In this document: in pieces, positions 39,104-48,820 of the stretch | Numbering within the stretch: position 1 is the first letter of the stretch | Layout of the letters: every line of letters starts with the position of its first letter | Assembly: GCA_951812785.1 (NCBI GenBank) | Contig: OX638335.1 | Span: 1,081,501-1,145,500, forward strand | Direction: 5' to 3' | DNA from: an uncultured Gammaproteobacteria bacterium | Lineage (GTDB): Bacteria > Pseudomonadota > Gammaproteobacteria > UBA4575 | Length of the DNA: 64,000 bases | Translations under genes and position numbers: made by a program | Notes under the pieces: generated by a model | What the model saw: only the letters and a program-made list of their open reading frames with translations | Told to the model about the DNA's origin: nothing | Databases searched by the model: none

Positions 39104-39946
39104 TTAACTATTATTTACACTTTCAGCATATTCCTTATTAAGAAAAAATAATTGTTCGCCATGCACACGATAATCTGCAATCAGTCGTTGACCTTGATCG
39201 CTTAACAACCAGTTAATGAATCTCTGAGTAAGTTCCACTTTAACATGCGCATGCTTAACAGGATTCACCGCAATCACACTATATTGATTATGCAATGGTG
39301 GATCACCTTCTAATACCATAATGTGACTTTGTTTATTACCAAAACTGACCCAGGTCGCTCGATCTGTTAATGTATAACCATTCATACTAATCGCTGTATT
39401 TAAGGTGGCACCCATTCCTGCACCTGCTTCTCGATACCAAGTACCACTATCTTTTACTGCATTTACATTGGCTAACGCCCACAACGACAATTCTTTAATA
39501 TGTGTACCGCTGTCGTCACCTCTGGACACAAACACTGACCGTGCTTGTGAAATTTTATGTAGCGCATCAACAATATTATCTACTTCAAGCACACCTGCCG
39601 GGTCTGATGCAGGACCCACCACAACAAAATCGTTATACATTAACTCATGGCGTTTTATGCCATAGCCTTGATCAACAAACTCTTGCTCACGTGTTTTCGC
39701 ATGTACAATTAATACATCCGCATCACCGTTACGTGCATTTCTTAATGCTTGCCCTGTCCCTACAGCCACTACACGCACATTGATGCCGGAGTCCTGTTTA
39801 AACTTGGGAATCAGGTAATCGTACAAGCCAGAGTTTTTTGTCGATGTCGTTGACTGCAATAGTACGTATGGCGATTCTGCTGAGTGTGTAATTTGCGTTG
39901 CAATTAAAATAAAACTGATAACAATAGTTTTTAGAAATTTTTCCAT
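39104..39946 (-). CDS. tupA: Tungstate/molybdate-type ABC transporter binding protein (TupA-like)
   Basis: A 280-residue periplasmic protein with a signal peptide (about residues 1-23). The TTSTKNSGLYDYLIPKF segment and AVGTGQALRNARNGDADVLIVHAK are the TupA/PstS-like oxyanion-binding signature; VSRGDDSGTH and WYREAGAGMG complete it. TupA binds tungstate. No permease or ATPase gene is in the window, so the transporter is incomplete here. A broken ModE-like regulator lies 1.5 kb away, on the far side of a broken porin. The frame itself is intact. Confidence 0.82.
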   Translation of the reverse strand: MEKFLKTIVISFILIATQITHSAESPYVLLQSTTSTKNSGLYDYLIPKFKQDSGINVRVVAVGTGQALRNARNGDADVLIVHAKTREQEFVDQGYGIKRHELMYNDFVVVGPASDPAGVLEVDNIVDALHKISQARSVFVSRGDDSGTHIKELSLWALANVNAVKDSGTWYREAGAGMGATLNTAISMNGYTLTDRATWVSFGNKQSHIMVLEGDPPLHNQYSVIAVNPVKHAHVKVELTQRFINWLLSDQGQRLIADYRVHGEQLFFLNKEYAESVNNS

Positions 39947-39975
39947 GATTAGATTTACCTTAATTATTGTTTGAC

Positions 39976-41257
39976 TTAAAAAGAAAATATTGTCTGACTG
40001 TATAAAAATTTAGAATCACCTTCATTATTAGTGTTAGGGGCATCATTAGCAAAACCACCTTTGAATAAGTATGCGCCACCAATTTCCCAACGTAAGCGGT
40101 CTTCTAATTGCTGCCCTAAATAACTACCAGAATTGCCTTCGAGGTCACGCACTTTTGCCACTGTCCAAGCATCTTTATCTGATGCTAGCCAGCATGCTCA
40201 ATGTGATACAAACATAGACACTTTAGAATTAGGCTGAAGCTGTAAACGCAAACCTGGGGAAATTATATTCGCACGCCCAAATGGTCCGTAAATTCCTAAC
40301 GGACCAAAATCAAAACGTCTTACTCCATACAAACTATCAAAGCGGTTATTATTTCCGTCGTTTGGATCATTATCACCACTAGCATAGTCAAATTATGCAA
40401 CCAATCTTGGCGACCATAATGCAGCAAAACTATAGCCTAACTCTATCCGTCCAAAGTAAGCCGAGTGATCTAAGTCTTCTCTATCGCTAGCAGATGCTGT
40501 CGCTCTTGATTCGCCAAATTGATATACCACTTCTATTTGGTAATTAAATTCACTACGTGTTTTGTTTTTATACCAACGTCCACCCACGCTATGAATATCT
40601 CTATTACGCGTAGGACGATTATGGGTATCGTTTTCATCCAGGCCAAAATAAAATAATTCAGCGTTACTATTCCATGCGCTTAATGTTCGTTGTGGTAATT
40701 TATAAATAAGTACTCCAGAAAGCGACTTCAGTATCTTGATCATCACCTTGGGTACGATTACGCGCTCTTCTATCAAGCTCTCTTGGCAATCTTTGTACTG
40801 GCAAGGTATAAAACGCACGCAATTGCTCACCATCAGCGCTAGCCCTACTCCAATCTACTCCCGTAAACGCGTTAATCGCGTTACGAAATTTATTACGTGC
40901 GACAAACCGGCGGCTACCAATATCCATAGTGAAGCGCCCAATACGTACATTGTTAACAGCACCGCTTTGTGAGGCATCGGCGCTACTCCACTTGTTATAA
41001 GTTTGGAGTACATCGAGAGGATTAACATCACCTGAAGATATTCTAGTGCTGTCATCAGCATGGGCTTGTCTTGAATCTAACAGTTCAAAACCGAATTCCC
41101 ATTGACCCCAAGTAACACGTGCCAGGATATTGGTTCTGAACACCAAAATCTGGTCATTACCATTATCGTTTGCTCTAAATTGTTCATCCAGCGTTTCGAC
41201 TCTAGCTCTATACTGACCAGAGATACTTAACCAATCAGGTGTGACTGAAACTTCCAA
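39976..41257 (-). pseudogene. Alginate-export-type porin, fragmented
   Basis: Pieces of an outer-membrane beta-barrel protein appear in order. The first, from about 41257, reads WLSISGQYRARVETLDEQFR, then ILARVTWGQWEFGFELLDSRQ and RIGRFTMDIGSRRFVARN. The second (from about 40740) reads DTEVAFWSTYL and in other frames FYFGLDEND, RDIHSVGGRWY and FGRIELGYSF. The last, near 39976-40161, ends in LRWEIGGAYLF. At least two frameshifts separate them and the signal peptide is missing; the first frame even starts at a TTG. It resembles the Alginate_exp (PF13372) family. Confidence 0.7.
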
Positions 41258-41438
41258 TATTCAGAAGTAACAAAACTATGAATGGTAAAAACCCAGTGAT
41301 TGAGTATGATGTTATTTGATACTTATGCATTAATGTGCTTATATCTTTTATCGATATTTAACAGCAGCTATTGTAATTTCGTTAATAATTTGTGCAATAT
41401 GATGTAGTTTACCACTATAGTTATGTACTATAGTTCAT

Positions 41439-42501
41439 ATGAAAATATCAGTTTCTCCTTCTTGGAAGTTCTCTACAGACCAAACAGGTCCAATAGATCC
41501 GGTGCTATTTGAATTACTTCGCTACTTACAAACAGATCACAAACTCACTAAAGCCGCAGAGCATGCCAGCATTTCATATCGTCACGCATGGAATATCTTG
41601 AAAAAATGGAATGAACAGCTTGGCAGACCATTAGTCACTCAAAACAAAGGCCAAGGTACTCGCCTCACTGAGCTAGGGGAAAAATTCGTGTGGGCAGAAG
41701 GCTTGATTGATGCCCATCTCAGACCTGACATCAGTACATTAGCTTCTACTATTAACCGGGAGCTCAACAGCTTATTAGGAGAAGGTGAAAATATATTAAG
41801 AATCCATGCCAGCCATGGTTATACCATCGATGTAATACCCAAACTAGATCAAAATGATAGCACTATAGATATTAAATACATAGGCAGCGCCGAAGCAATC
41901 AATTCACTTATTCACGATAATTGTGACATTGCCGGCTTCCATATTTGCACCCATCCACTGATTAGAAAAAAAATTGGCAACAAATATTACCGTGCTTTAT
42001 CTAAGCCCAAATACACCATCATTAGGCTGGTGCTACGTAAACAAGGTTTTATTGTTCAAAAAAGCAATCCGAAATCAATACTGCATTTATTAAACCTAAC
42101 CAAACCCAATGTACAATTCATTAATAGGCAAAAATCAGCGGGAACAAGAATTTTATTAGATGAATTATTAAATTATTGCAACATAGGTAAAAATGAAGTG
42201 AGCGGATACAAAACTGAAGAATACACACACTGCAGTTGCTGCTCACGTGGCTAGTGGCGCAGCAGATGTAGGATTTGGCATTGAATATGCTGCAAGAAAA
42301 TTTAATTTAGACTTTATCCCTATCATATCGGAGCAATACGTACTCGCATGCAAAACCGATTCAATCAATAAGTTATCAATTCATGCATTAATAGAGAATA
42401 TTAAAACCCATGCATTTGCAGAACAGATATGCAATTTACCCGGCTACGAACTTGATTCTGTCGGCACACTAGTCAACGCCAAAGAATTTCTCAATAACTA
42501 G
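41439..42501 (+). pseudogene. ModE-like regulator with PBP-type domain, frameshifted in an (AC)4 tract
   Basis: The N-terminus (about residues 20-85) is a ModE/LysR-type winged helix: LLRYLQTDHKLTKAAEHASISYRHAWNILKKWN. A periplasmic-binding-type sensor domain (PF12727-like) follows, with hallmarks KSAGTRILLDELL and SGAADVGFGIE. The frame is lost at ACACACAC (42223-42230): one more AC unit would give EEYTHTAVAAHVASGAADVG. Such regulators sense molybdate or tungstate and control transport genes. It is divergent from the porin remnant, which fits a former tup-regulating role. Confidence 0.8.
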
Positions 42502-42508
42502 ATTTTTA

Positions 42509-42931
42509 TTAAATCCAACGACGCACTCTATTTTTATACGCAAGATAATCAATAGAAAATTTATCTTCCAACATCAGCTCTTCTTGCAGTACAAACTTAT
42601 AATGAATCCATAGTGCAAATATAGGAACAACAATAAAAACGCTAGACGAAATGGTAATACTGTTATCATTTGTAAATAACTTACCTTTTTCCTCTTCAAG
42701 CTTTGCTATTTCACTTGCTTGAAGAATTTTGAAATTAGCATTAATATCTTTCTTTGTAAGAATGTTTCCTTCTTTCATTCCTCTAGTAACTGAGGCAACC
42801 AATAACCCATTATCCGAGGAAACAATATCTAACTCTGTAGTAGCTTCGCTATCGGGTTTTACTTTATTGCTGTTGCATGAAGCTAGAATAAAAATAGCAA
42901 ATATAAATATTAAATGAGTTTTAAACGACAT
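42509..42931 (-). CDS. Small lipoprotein with a methyltransferase-like C-terminal tail
   Basis: Starting at the ATG at 42931, the protein has a lipoprotein signal with lipobox LASC (after a FIFAIFILA core), then about 70 hydrophilic residues of unknown type (SDNGLLVASVTRGMKEGNIL). The end is different: a hydrophobic segment VFIVVPIFALWIHYKFVLQE and LMLEDKFSIDYLAYKNRVRRWI, which look like the last membrane segment and tail of isoprenylcysteine-type (ICMT/PEMT) methyltransferases. The join near residue 95 suggests a fusion through deletion. A longer N-terminal frame from 43030 lacks support. Confidence 0.5.
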   Translation of the reverse strand: MSFKTHLIFIFAIFILASCNSNKVKPDSEATTELDIVSSDNGLLVASVTRGMKEGNILTKKDINANFKILQASEIAKLEEEKGKLFTNDNSITISSSVFIVVPIFALWIHYKFVLQEELMLEDKFSIDYLAYKNRVRRWI

Positions 42932-43126
42932 TATTTGTTTTTCCAAATACTTTGTTAAAATATTTGATATGGAATTAATATTATTGGAAACCATAACAGT
43001 TTTAACTTTGAAATGAACATAAAAAATCAATATATTGATTCACGAATTTACTGGATGTCCGCTAAGGATCGAAATCAGACATTCGCATACAGTGTACTAT
43101 CTGTAACGAGAGAATCAATGAGTTTA

Positions 43127-43152
43127 TAGACTCGTTTTATTACCCGAGTCTA
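43127..43152. repeat. Perfect 8-base inverted repeat after ccmI
   Basis: TAGACTCG (43127-43134) pairs exactly with CGAGTCTA (43145-43152) around ten bases. It lies 15 bases beyond the ccmI stop on the minus strand. No T-run follows on that strand, so if it ends the ccm transcript it does so without the usual rho-independent tail; it could also be an RNA-stabilising hairpin. Confidence 0.45.
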
Positions 43153-43166
43153 TTCAAGACTGACTG

Positions 43167-44408
43167 TTACTCTACGACAGCGTTAATTTTTAAATCTACT
43201 TTTGCGGTATTAGACTGAGAAAAATCGACAACGATGGGTGACGAGACAAGGTCACCTTTTTGTGTAATGGCTTGCCCACTCTTTGATATTCGTGCAATGA
43301 CTTCTACTTTGTCAAAAGTACCGATATCCATACTAGGCATCATTGCCATTCCCTTGGTCAATGTTACTTTAGCCGGCAAATTAGCTACCGTTAAACGTGC
43401 AAGTGATAGTGGCATTTTTAGGCCTTGCAATGCTCTAGCATAGATAAATAATGTATCACCAGAGGCGGCCTGTTGGTTAACATTTTTATTTAATTGCACA
43501 GATACTTCTATTGTTCGTTGATCTTGCGTTTCCTGTTGTGCGACTTGTGTCTCTTCCTCCAATGGAGCGAGACCTGACTTTTCTCTCGCACTATTTAAAA
43601 ACTGCATTAGCGATGCTTTTACTTCTGGCCTATCTGTTGGCACCAAAGTCAACAATGCTTGCCAGTGTTTCACTGCATTTGAAAAATCTGATGTTGTAAA
43701 AGCAGCATAACCTGAATACCACAATCCTCGCTGATGATTAGGATTGATAAATAACGCTTTTGCTAATAGTGATTTTTCATATTGACCAAATATTTCATTG
43801 TTTGAGAATGCAGAGGCTTCTGCGGTTAACACCAAGATTTCCGGATCAGCCTGATTCACTAGATCCAATGCTTTTATATAAGCCTGCTTCGCTTCATCAT
43901 AACGTTGAACCACAAAATACGACTGACCTAACATCGTCCAACCTTCCACGCTATCAGGTTTATCTTTTAGCTTCTGCTCTAACCTTGCAATTGAGTTTTC
44001 GATGGATTGCACTTGTGATGCTGCCGTTTGTTGCTGGCTGACGTCATTGGTGAAACCACCGGTACTGACTTGCTGATACATCAACAAAGCGATGACCGGC
44101 AATGCCAGCGTCACTACTAGCGTAATCAGCCTATTATTTCCCGAGTGTGACGGTTTTGTTTCCTCAGAATCAGCATCTTGTAATAACGTTTGCTGCAAAT
44201 CAGCTAATGCGTGGTCGTACTCTTCTTTATCTAATAAATTTCTTTCCAGATCCGTTTGTAAGTCTTCTACTTTGCCAATATATATCGCTTTATTGATCTC
44301 TTCTCGAGAGACGTAATCAGTTCTGTTTTTTGTCGATAACAAAGGCAGTAACACAAATACTAAGCTTAGTAATATCAATCCAATTACGACTAACCAAAAA
44401 GTGATCAT
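43167..44408 (-). CDS. ccmI: Cytochrome c maturation protein CcmI
   Basis: CcmI holds apocytochrome c for haem attachment. The 413-residue protein has two membrane segments (about 3-22 and 95-112) around a cytoplasmic loop, and a periplasmic TPR region (about 140-300: DKPDSVEGWTMLGQSYFVVQRYDEAKQAYIKALDL), then a C-terminal beta domain with SLARLTVANLPAKVTL. Last gene of the ccm operon, ten bases after ccmH. Confidence 0.92.
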   Translation of the reverse strand: MITFWLVVIGLILLSLVFVLLPLLSTKNRTDYVSREEINKAIYIGKVEDLQTDLERNLLDKEEYDHALADLQQTLLQDADSEETKPSHSGNNRLITLVVTLALPVIALLMYQQVSTGGFTNDVSQQQTAASQVQSIENSIARLEQKLKDKPDSVEGWTMLGQSYFVVQRYDEAKQAYIKALDLVNQADPEILVLTAEASAFSNNEIFGQYEKSLLAKALFINPNHQRGLWYSGYAAFTTSDFSNAVKHWQALLTLVPTDRPEVKASLMQFLNSAREKSGLAPLEEETQVAQQETQDQRTIEVSVQLNKNVNQQAASGDTLFIYARALQGLKMPLSLARLTVANLPAKVTLTKGMAMMPSMDIGTFDKVEVIARISKSGQAITQKGDLVSSPIVVDFSQSNTAKVDLKINAVVE

Positions 44409-44418
44409 TTAATTTGCC

Positions 44419-44898
44419 TTATTCTTTATTCTTATCTTCTTGATTATTTTTCTCATCAAGAAGATCTTTTAAACGCTGTTTTTCATGCTCACTTAATTGA
44501 TTATCCGTTATATTTTTAGCGCGCCTTTTAACGAGTATCAATGCAAAAATAATACCGCCAACCAACAGTAAGAATGGCCCAATCCACAATAAGAAAGTAC
44601 GCGGCTTTATTGGAGGGTTATATAAAACAAAGTCACCATAACGGTCTGACATAAATGTTAAAATTTCTTGATCGGTTGCTCCTCTCTCTAACATTTCTTT
44701 TACTTCTATGCGTAAATCATTTGCAAGACCAGATGAAGATTCTGCGACCGTCTGGTTTTGGCATACCAGACAACGCAGCTCAGAAAGAATATGTTTATAA
44801 CGTTGCTCGTATTCAGGTGCCACAGATATGATTTCGGCACTAACCACATTAAACTGAGATAAAATCGCCATCAAAACAAGTACTACAAATTTATTCAT
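44419..44898 (-). CDS. ccmH: Cytochrome c maturation thiol reductant CcmH
   Basis: It keeps the CxxCH cysteines of apocytochrome c reduced. Features are a signal peptide (1-21), the LRCLVCQNQ motif (Cys43, Cys46), MLERGATDQEILTFMSDRYGDFVLYNPP and one C-terminal membrane segment (about 104-124). Its start overlaps the ccmG stop by four bases (ATGA). Confidence 0.95.
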   Translation of the reverse strand: MNKFVVLVLMAILSQFNVVSAEIISVAPEYEQRYKHILSELRCLVCQNQTVAESSSGLANDLRIEVKEMLERGATDQEILTFMSDRYGDFVLYNPPIKPRTFLLWIGPFLLLVGGIIFALILVKRRAKNITDNQLSEHEKQRLKDLLDEKNNQEDKNKE

Positions 44899-45431
44899 TT
44901 TGTAACCTTGGAAGTAATTTGTTGTATCTTAGGTGAAAATTGTTTTTCCCAAACATCGGGAGTCATAATACCAACTAACTTATGTTGAATAATGCCATTA
45001 CGATCGACTAAAAATGTTTCAGGTGCACCATAGACGCCAAAGTCGATCCCAATGCGTCCACTTTCATCAAAGATATTCACGACATAAGGATCACCGTATT
45101 GCTGCAACCAATTGATTGCTGAGGCACGATCATCTTTGTAGTTAAGCCCATAGATAGGTACTTGTAATTTTTCAGCAAAATACACTAACACTGCATGTTC
45201 CTGTTTACAGGCTGCACACCATGTTGCCCACACATTCACTAATGCATAATCACCTTGAATATCGTTATTTGTAATTATTTTTTCTGCATCTCTTAAAGTG
45301 CTGGCAGCAAAGATAGGAACTGGCTTACCAATTAAGGGCGAAGGCACTAATGATGGATCTTTATATAAACCGACAAACAAGAATCCTGTTAACACCAGAA
45401 AGATTAACACAGGAATAAGAAAACGTATCAT
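44895..45431 (-). CDS. ccmG: Thiol:disulfide interchange protein CcmG/DsbE
   Basis: A membrane-anchored periplasmic thioredoxin. The N-terminal helix (about 3-22) is the anchor; ATWCAACKQEH carries the active-site Cys72 and Cys75, and YGAPETFLVDRNG has the cis-proline region. WCAAC replaces the more usual WCPTC. Length 178 is normal. It passes electrons to CcmH. Confidence 0.95.
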   Translation of the reverse strand: MIRFLIPVLIFLVLTGFLFVGLYKDPSLVPSPLIGKPVPIFAASTLRDAEKIITNNDIQGDYALVNVWATWCAACKQEHAVLVYFAEKLQVPIYGLNYKDDRASAINWLQQYGDPYVVNIFDESGRIGIDFGVYGAPETFLVDRNGIIQHKLVGIMTPDVWEKQFSPKIQQITSKVTK

Positions 45432-45445
45432 GCTGATGTAATGTT

Positions 45446-47431
45446 TTATGTTGGCGTTGTATGTGGAACAGAATTACGTTTAGCGTTTGCTTTAGACAAA
45501 TTGCGATAACGTTTATCCATTGCACCTAGGAGACCACCCATAGCCATGAGTAATGTCCCTATCCACACCCATTGAATGAAAGGTCGATAGTAAATCCTAA
45601 ACCCCCATTCATTATCATTAATCGGTTCACCCAAAGACACATATAAATCTCGGAACACCCCTGTTTGAATGCCCGGCTCTGTCATTGGGTTTCTTTGCAC
45701 GGTATATATTCTTTTTTCTGGATACAGTGTTACCACAGGTACAGCTTGTTTTGTGACGTTGACACTGCCACGCATGGCTTGATAATTAGCCCCTTGAATA
45801 CCAGTGACTTTTTCCAATACAAATGTATAGCCAGCAAGTCCGACTTCTTCGCCAAATTTTACGCTGATTTCCTTTTGGTCACTGAAGGCGCTGGTAAAGA
45901 CAACCCCTAAAATAAATACACCGATTCCAATGTGTGCAATCATCATTCCTAACATTGCACGAGGTATTTTAGAATAAGCTTTGCCAATCGATGTTGAGCC
46001 ATCACGCTTAACAATCAATCTCAAGACTACATAGAGTGCCGTTAATATTGCCCAGGCCGCTGCCGCAATACCTATTGTTGTCATCACAGTTGTATCTCGA
46101 TAGATAGCCAACGGAAGAATAATGCCTAGCGCAACACCTAACAACAAGAATACTTTTAACTGACTAAACAATTCTTTTACTGGTACACGACGCCATTTCG
46201 CAATCGGCCCTATTCCCATCAAGACGACTAGCGGCAACATTAAAGGCACAAATACCGCTGAAAAATACGGCGGACCGACTGAGAGTTTTGGCAGCCCTAG
46301 CGCATCTAAAAATAATGGATACAAAGTACCAATTAAAATAGTGATCATAGCTACTACGAGCAAAACATTATTGATCAGCAACATGGTTTCTTTAGAGACC
46401 AATTCAAATCGGCCTCCTACAGTAAATTGCGTCGCACGCCACGCGTATAGCGTTAACGAACCACCCACAACAACTGCTAAGAAACCTAATATATATACAC
46501 CCCGTGCTGGATCACTCGCAAATGAATGCACTGATACAAGCACTCCTGAACGCACTAAGAAAGTACCGAGCAAACTTAACGAAAACGCTAAAATAGATAA
46601 TAAGATCGTCCAACTTTTAAATGTCGAGCGTTTCTCTGTGACGGTTAATGAATGGATTAATGCTGTACCGACTAACCAAGGCATAAATGAAGCGTTCTCT
46701 ACGGGATCCCAGAACCACCAGCCACCCCAACCCAATTCGTGATAAGCCCACCAACTCCCCAGCGCAATACCAATGGTTAGAAATACCCACGCGACACTTG
46801 CCCACGGGCGTGACCAACGCACCCAAGCTGAATCTAATTTACCACTTAGCAATGCGGCAATCGCAAAAGCAAAAGCCACTGAAAAACCAACATAACCCAT
46901 ATACAACATAGGTGGGTGTATCACTAGCCCCGGATCTTGCAACAAAGGGTTTAAATCACGTCCTTCAACGGCGGCTGGAAATAATCTTTCAAATGGATTA
47001 GATGTCAACAAAGTAAACAAAATGAAACCAATGCCAATCATCCCCATGACGGCTAACACTCTAGCGATCATGTCGGCAGGTAACGCACGACTGAAAATAG
47101 ATACCGCGAAACCCCAAGCAGACAATGCCAATACCCACAACAATAACGATCCTTCGTGCGCACCCCACACGGCAGAAATCTGATAATAAACAGGTAATTT
47201 TGTATTAGAGTTGTTTGCTACGTATAGAACAGAAAAATCATTAGTGACAAAGCAATAGGTCAAGCACACAAATGAAATCAATAGAAATAGAAACTGCCCA
47301 CTCGCTGCCGTGCGACCTACCGACATCCAGCTGAGATTATTTCGATGCGCACCAATCAATGGAATGATTGATTGTGCAACTGCCAAACATAAAGCAATGA
47401 CTAATGCGAACTGACCAATTTCTGCAACCAT
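45446..47431 (-). CDS. ccmF: Cytochrome c haem lyase subunit CcmF
   Basis: The haem-handling core of the Ccm ligase. The 661-residue protein has about 15 membrane segments. The WWD motif region WGGWWFWDPVENASFMPWL (about 233-251) binds haem, and RSGVLVSVHSFASDPARG lies just beyond it. Near residue 170 is DPGLVIHPPMLYMGYVGF with a conserved His. Frame and length are normal. Confidence 0.96.
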   Translation of the reverse strand: MVAEIGQFALVIALCLAVAQSIIPLIGAHRNNLSWMSVGRTAASGQFLFLLISFVCLTYCFVTNDFSVLYVANNSNTKLPVYYQISAVWGAHEGSLLLWVLALSAWGFAVSIFSRALPADMIARVLAVMGMIGIGFILFTLLTSNPFERLFPAAVEGRDLNPLLQDPGLVIHPPMLYMGYVGFSVAFAFAIAALLSGKLDSAWVRWSRPWASVAWVFLTIGIALGSWWAYHELGWGGWWFWDPVENASFMPWLVGTALIHSLTVTEKRSTFKSWTILLSILAFSLSLLGTFLVRSGVLVSVHSFASDPARGVYILGFLAVVVGGSLTLYAWRATQFTVGGRFELVSKETMLLINNVLLVVAMITILIGTLYPLFLDALGLPKLSVGPPYFSAVFVPLMLPLVVLMGIGPIAKWRRVPVKELFSQLKVFLLLGVALGIILPLAIYRDTTVMTTIGIAAAAWAILTALYVVLRLIVKRDGSTSIGKAYSKIPRAMLGMMIAHIGIGVFILGVVFTSAFSDQKEISVKFGEEVGLAGYTFVLEKVTGIQGANYQAMRGSVNVTKQAVPVVTLYPEKRIYTVQRNPMTEPGIQTGVFRDLYVSLGEPINDNEWGFRIYYRPFIQWVWIGTLLMAMGGLLGAMDKRYRNLSKANAKRNSVPHTTPT

Positions 47432-47449
47432 ACTCTTACTTACCAGGAA

Positions 47450-47914
47450 TTAATTGATAGTCGTTTTAGGCATTGATACCGGATGTTGCGCACCCGCTTC
47501 TTTTAACGCTTCGGCAACTTCTGGAGGCATGTAGTTTTCATCATGTTTAGCCAAAACTTCTTGTGCAACGAATACGCCTTGTTGATTTATTTTACCTTGA
47601 GCAACAATCCCTTGTCCTTCACGAAACAAGTCAGGTAACAACCCTGTATAACTCACCGTAAGGCTACCGGCTGTATCGGTTAAATCAAAGACCGTCGTAA
47701 TGCCATCACTTTCACGTCTAACACTCCCTTCAACCACTAAACCTCCCAAGCGAAACATCTGCCCTGTTTCTACTTCACCGGATGCAATTTGCGAAGGACT
47801 ATAAAAATATAGAAGATTTTTTTGGAATGCAAAAAGCGCTAATCCAATGGCAGCACCAAAGCCGACAATCAGCACCATGACAAATATTAAGCGTTGTTTT
47901 ATTTTTGGCGTCAT
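47450..47914 (-). CDS. ccmE: Haem chaperone CcmE
   Basis: It carries haem to CcmF by a covalent bond to His124 in AKHDENYMPPEV, with Tyr128 nearby. There is one N-terminal membrane segment (about 10-30), then a beta-barrel (OB) domain with FRLGGLVVEGSV and LPDLFREGQG. Length 154 is normal. Confidence 0.95.
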   Translation of the reverse strand: MTPKIKQRLIFVMVLIVGFGAAIGLALFAFQKNLLYFYSPSQIASGEVETGQMFRLGGLVVEGSVRRESDGITTVFDLTDTAGSLTVSYTGLLPDLFREGQGIVAQGKINQQGVFVAQEVLAKHDENYMPPEVAEALKEAGAQHPVSMPKTTIN

Positions 47915-47928
47915 AATAATAAATCTAG

Positions 47929-48081
47929 TTAGGCCTCTTCGGATAATTCCCGAAGTTCTTTAAAAATTCTTTTGCATTTCATTTTCGCGACAAATACATT
48001 CGCAATCATAACAAATGCGACGATTCCATAAGATGTCCAAACAAAAAAAGCATACCCACCCATAGCAAAAAATTCTTTCAT
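47929..48081 (-). CDS. ccmD: Haem exporter accessory protein CcmD
   Basis: A 50-residue one-span membrane protein (MKEFFAMGGYAFFVWTSYGI) that helps release holo-CcmE from CcmABC. The ATG at 48081 overlaps the ccmC stop by four bases (ATGA), which decides the start; an upstream in-frame start would lie inside ccmC. Basic residues follow the helix, as usual. Confidence 0.9.
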   Translation of the reverse strand: MKEFFAMGGYAFFVWTSYGIVAFVMIANVFVAKMKCKRIFKELRELSEEA

Positions 48082-48818
48082 GATTCTTGCTCCATGATTT
48101 CTTTGACCCACGAGGTGTTCTTTTCACGCGCCAATACTTCAGAACGTGTACGCGAAAACAACAATGCTAAGAAATACGTCTTAAATGCAAATGCCATGAC
48201 CAATAATGGTATTAACATCGACATATGCATTGAGGGTTTATCAAATTTTGCCACCGTGGCAGGTTGATGCAATGTACTCCACCATTCCACAGAGTACTTA
48301 ATAATAGGAATATTAATAATGCCTACAATAGCCAGTATCGCCGCCGCTCTCGCCCCTGTGCGTGGATTCTCAAAGGCACTATGTAATGCAATGACGCCAA
48401 AATACAAAAACAGTAATACAAGTTCTGACGTTAAGCGTGCATCCCATACCCAATAGGTCCCCCACATTGGCTTGCCCCATAACATTCCCGTAATCAGTGC
48501 CAGTGCCGTGAATGAAGCCCCAATCACGGCACATTCTCCGATGACAATTTCTGCTACTTTTATTCGCCATACAAGTGCAACAATGCCTGACACGGCCATC
48601 GACATATAAACAAACATCGACATCCAGGCAGCAGGCACATGAATAAAGATAATTCGATAACTTTCACCTTGCTGATAATCGGTCGGCGCAACAAACAAAC
48701 CTTGGTATAAACCATAACCCAGCAACAATAAGGTGATGACAGTCAACCAGCGTTGCCACCCTTTAGACCACTGATAAAAATATTTTGGTGACCCGTATTT
48801 GTGAATAAATTGCATCAT
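48078..48818 (-). CDS. ccmC: Haem transporter subunit CcmC
   Basis: A six-span membrane protein of 246 residues with the WWD-type motif WGTYWVWDARLTSELVLLFL (about 121-140) and conserved His residues near IFIHVPAAWMS and MHMSML. It loads haem on CcmE. The start lies two bases after the ccmB stop. Confidence 0.95.
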   Translation of the reverse strand: MMQFIHKYGSPKYFYQWSKGWQRWLTVITLLLLGYGLYQGLFVAPTDYQQGESYRIIFIHVPAAWMSMFVYMSMAVSGIVALVWRIKVAEIVIGECAVIGASFTALALITGMLWGKPMWGTYWVWDARLTSELVLLFLYFGVIALHSAFENPRTGARAAAILAIVGIINIPIIKYSVEWWSTLHQPATVAKFDKPSMHMSMLIPLLVMAFAFKTYFLALLFSRTRSEVLAREKNTSWVKEIMEQES

Positions 48819-48820
48819 GA

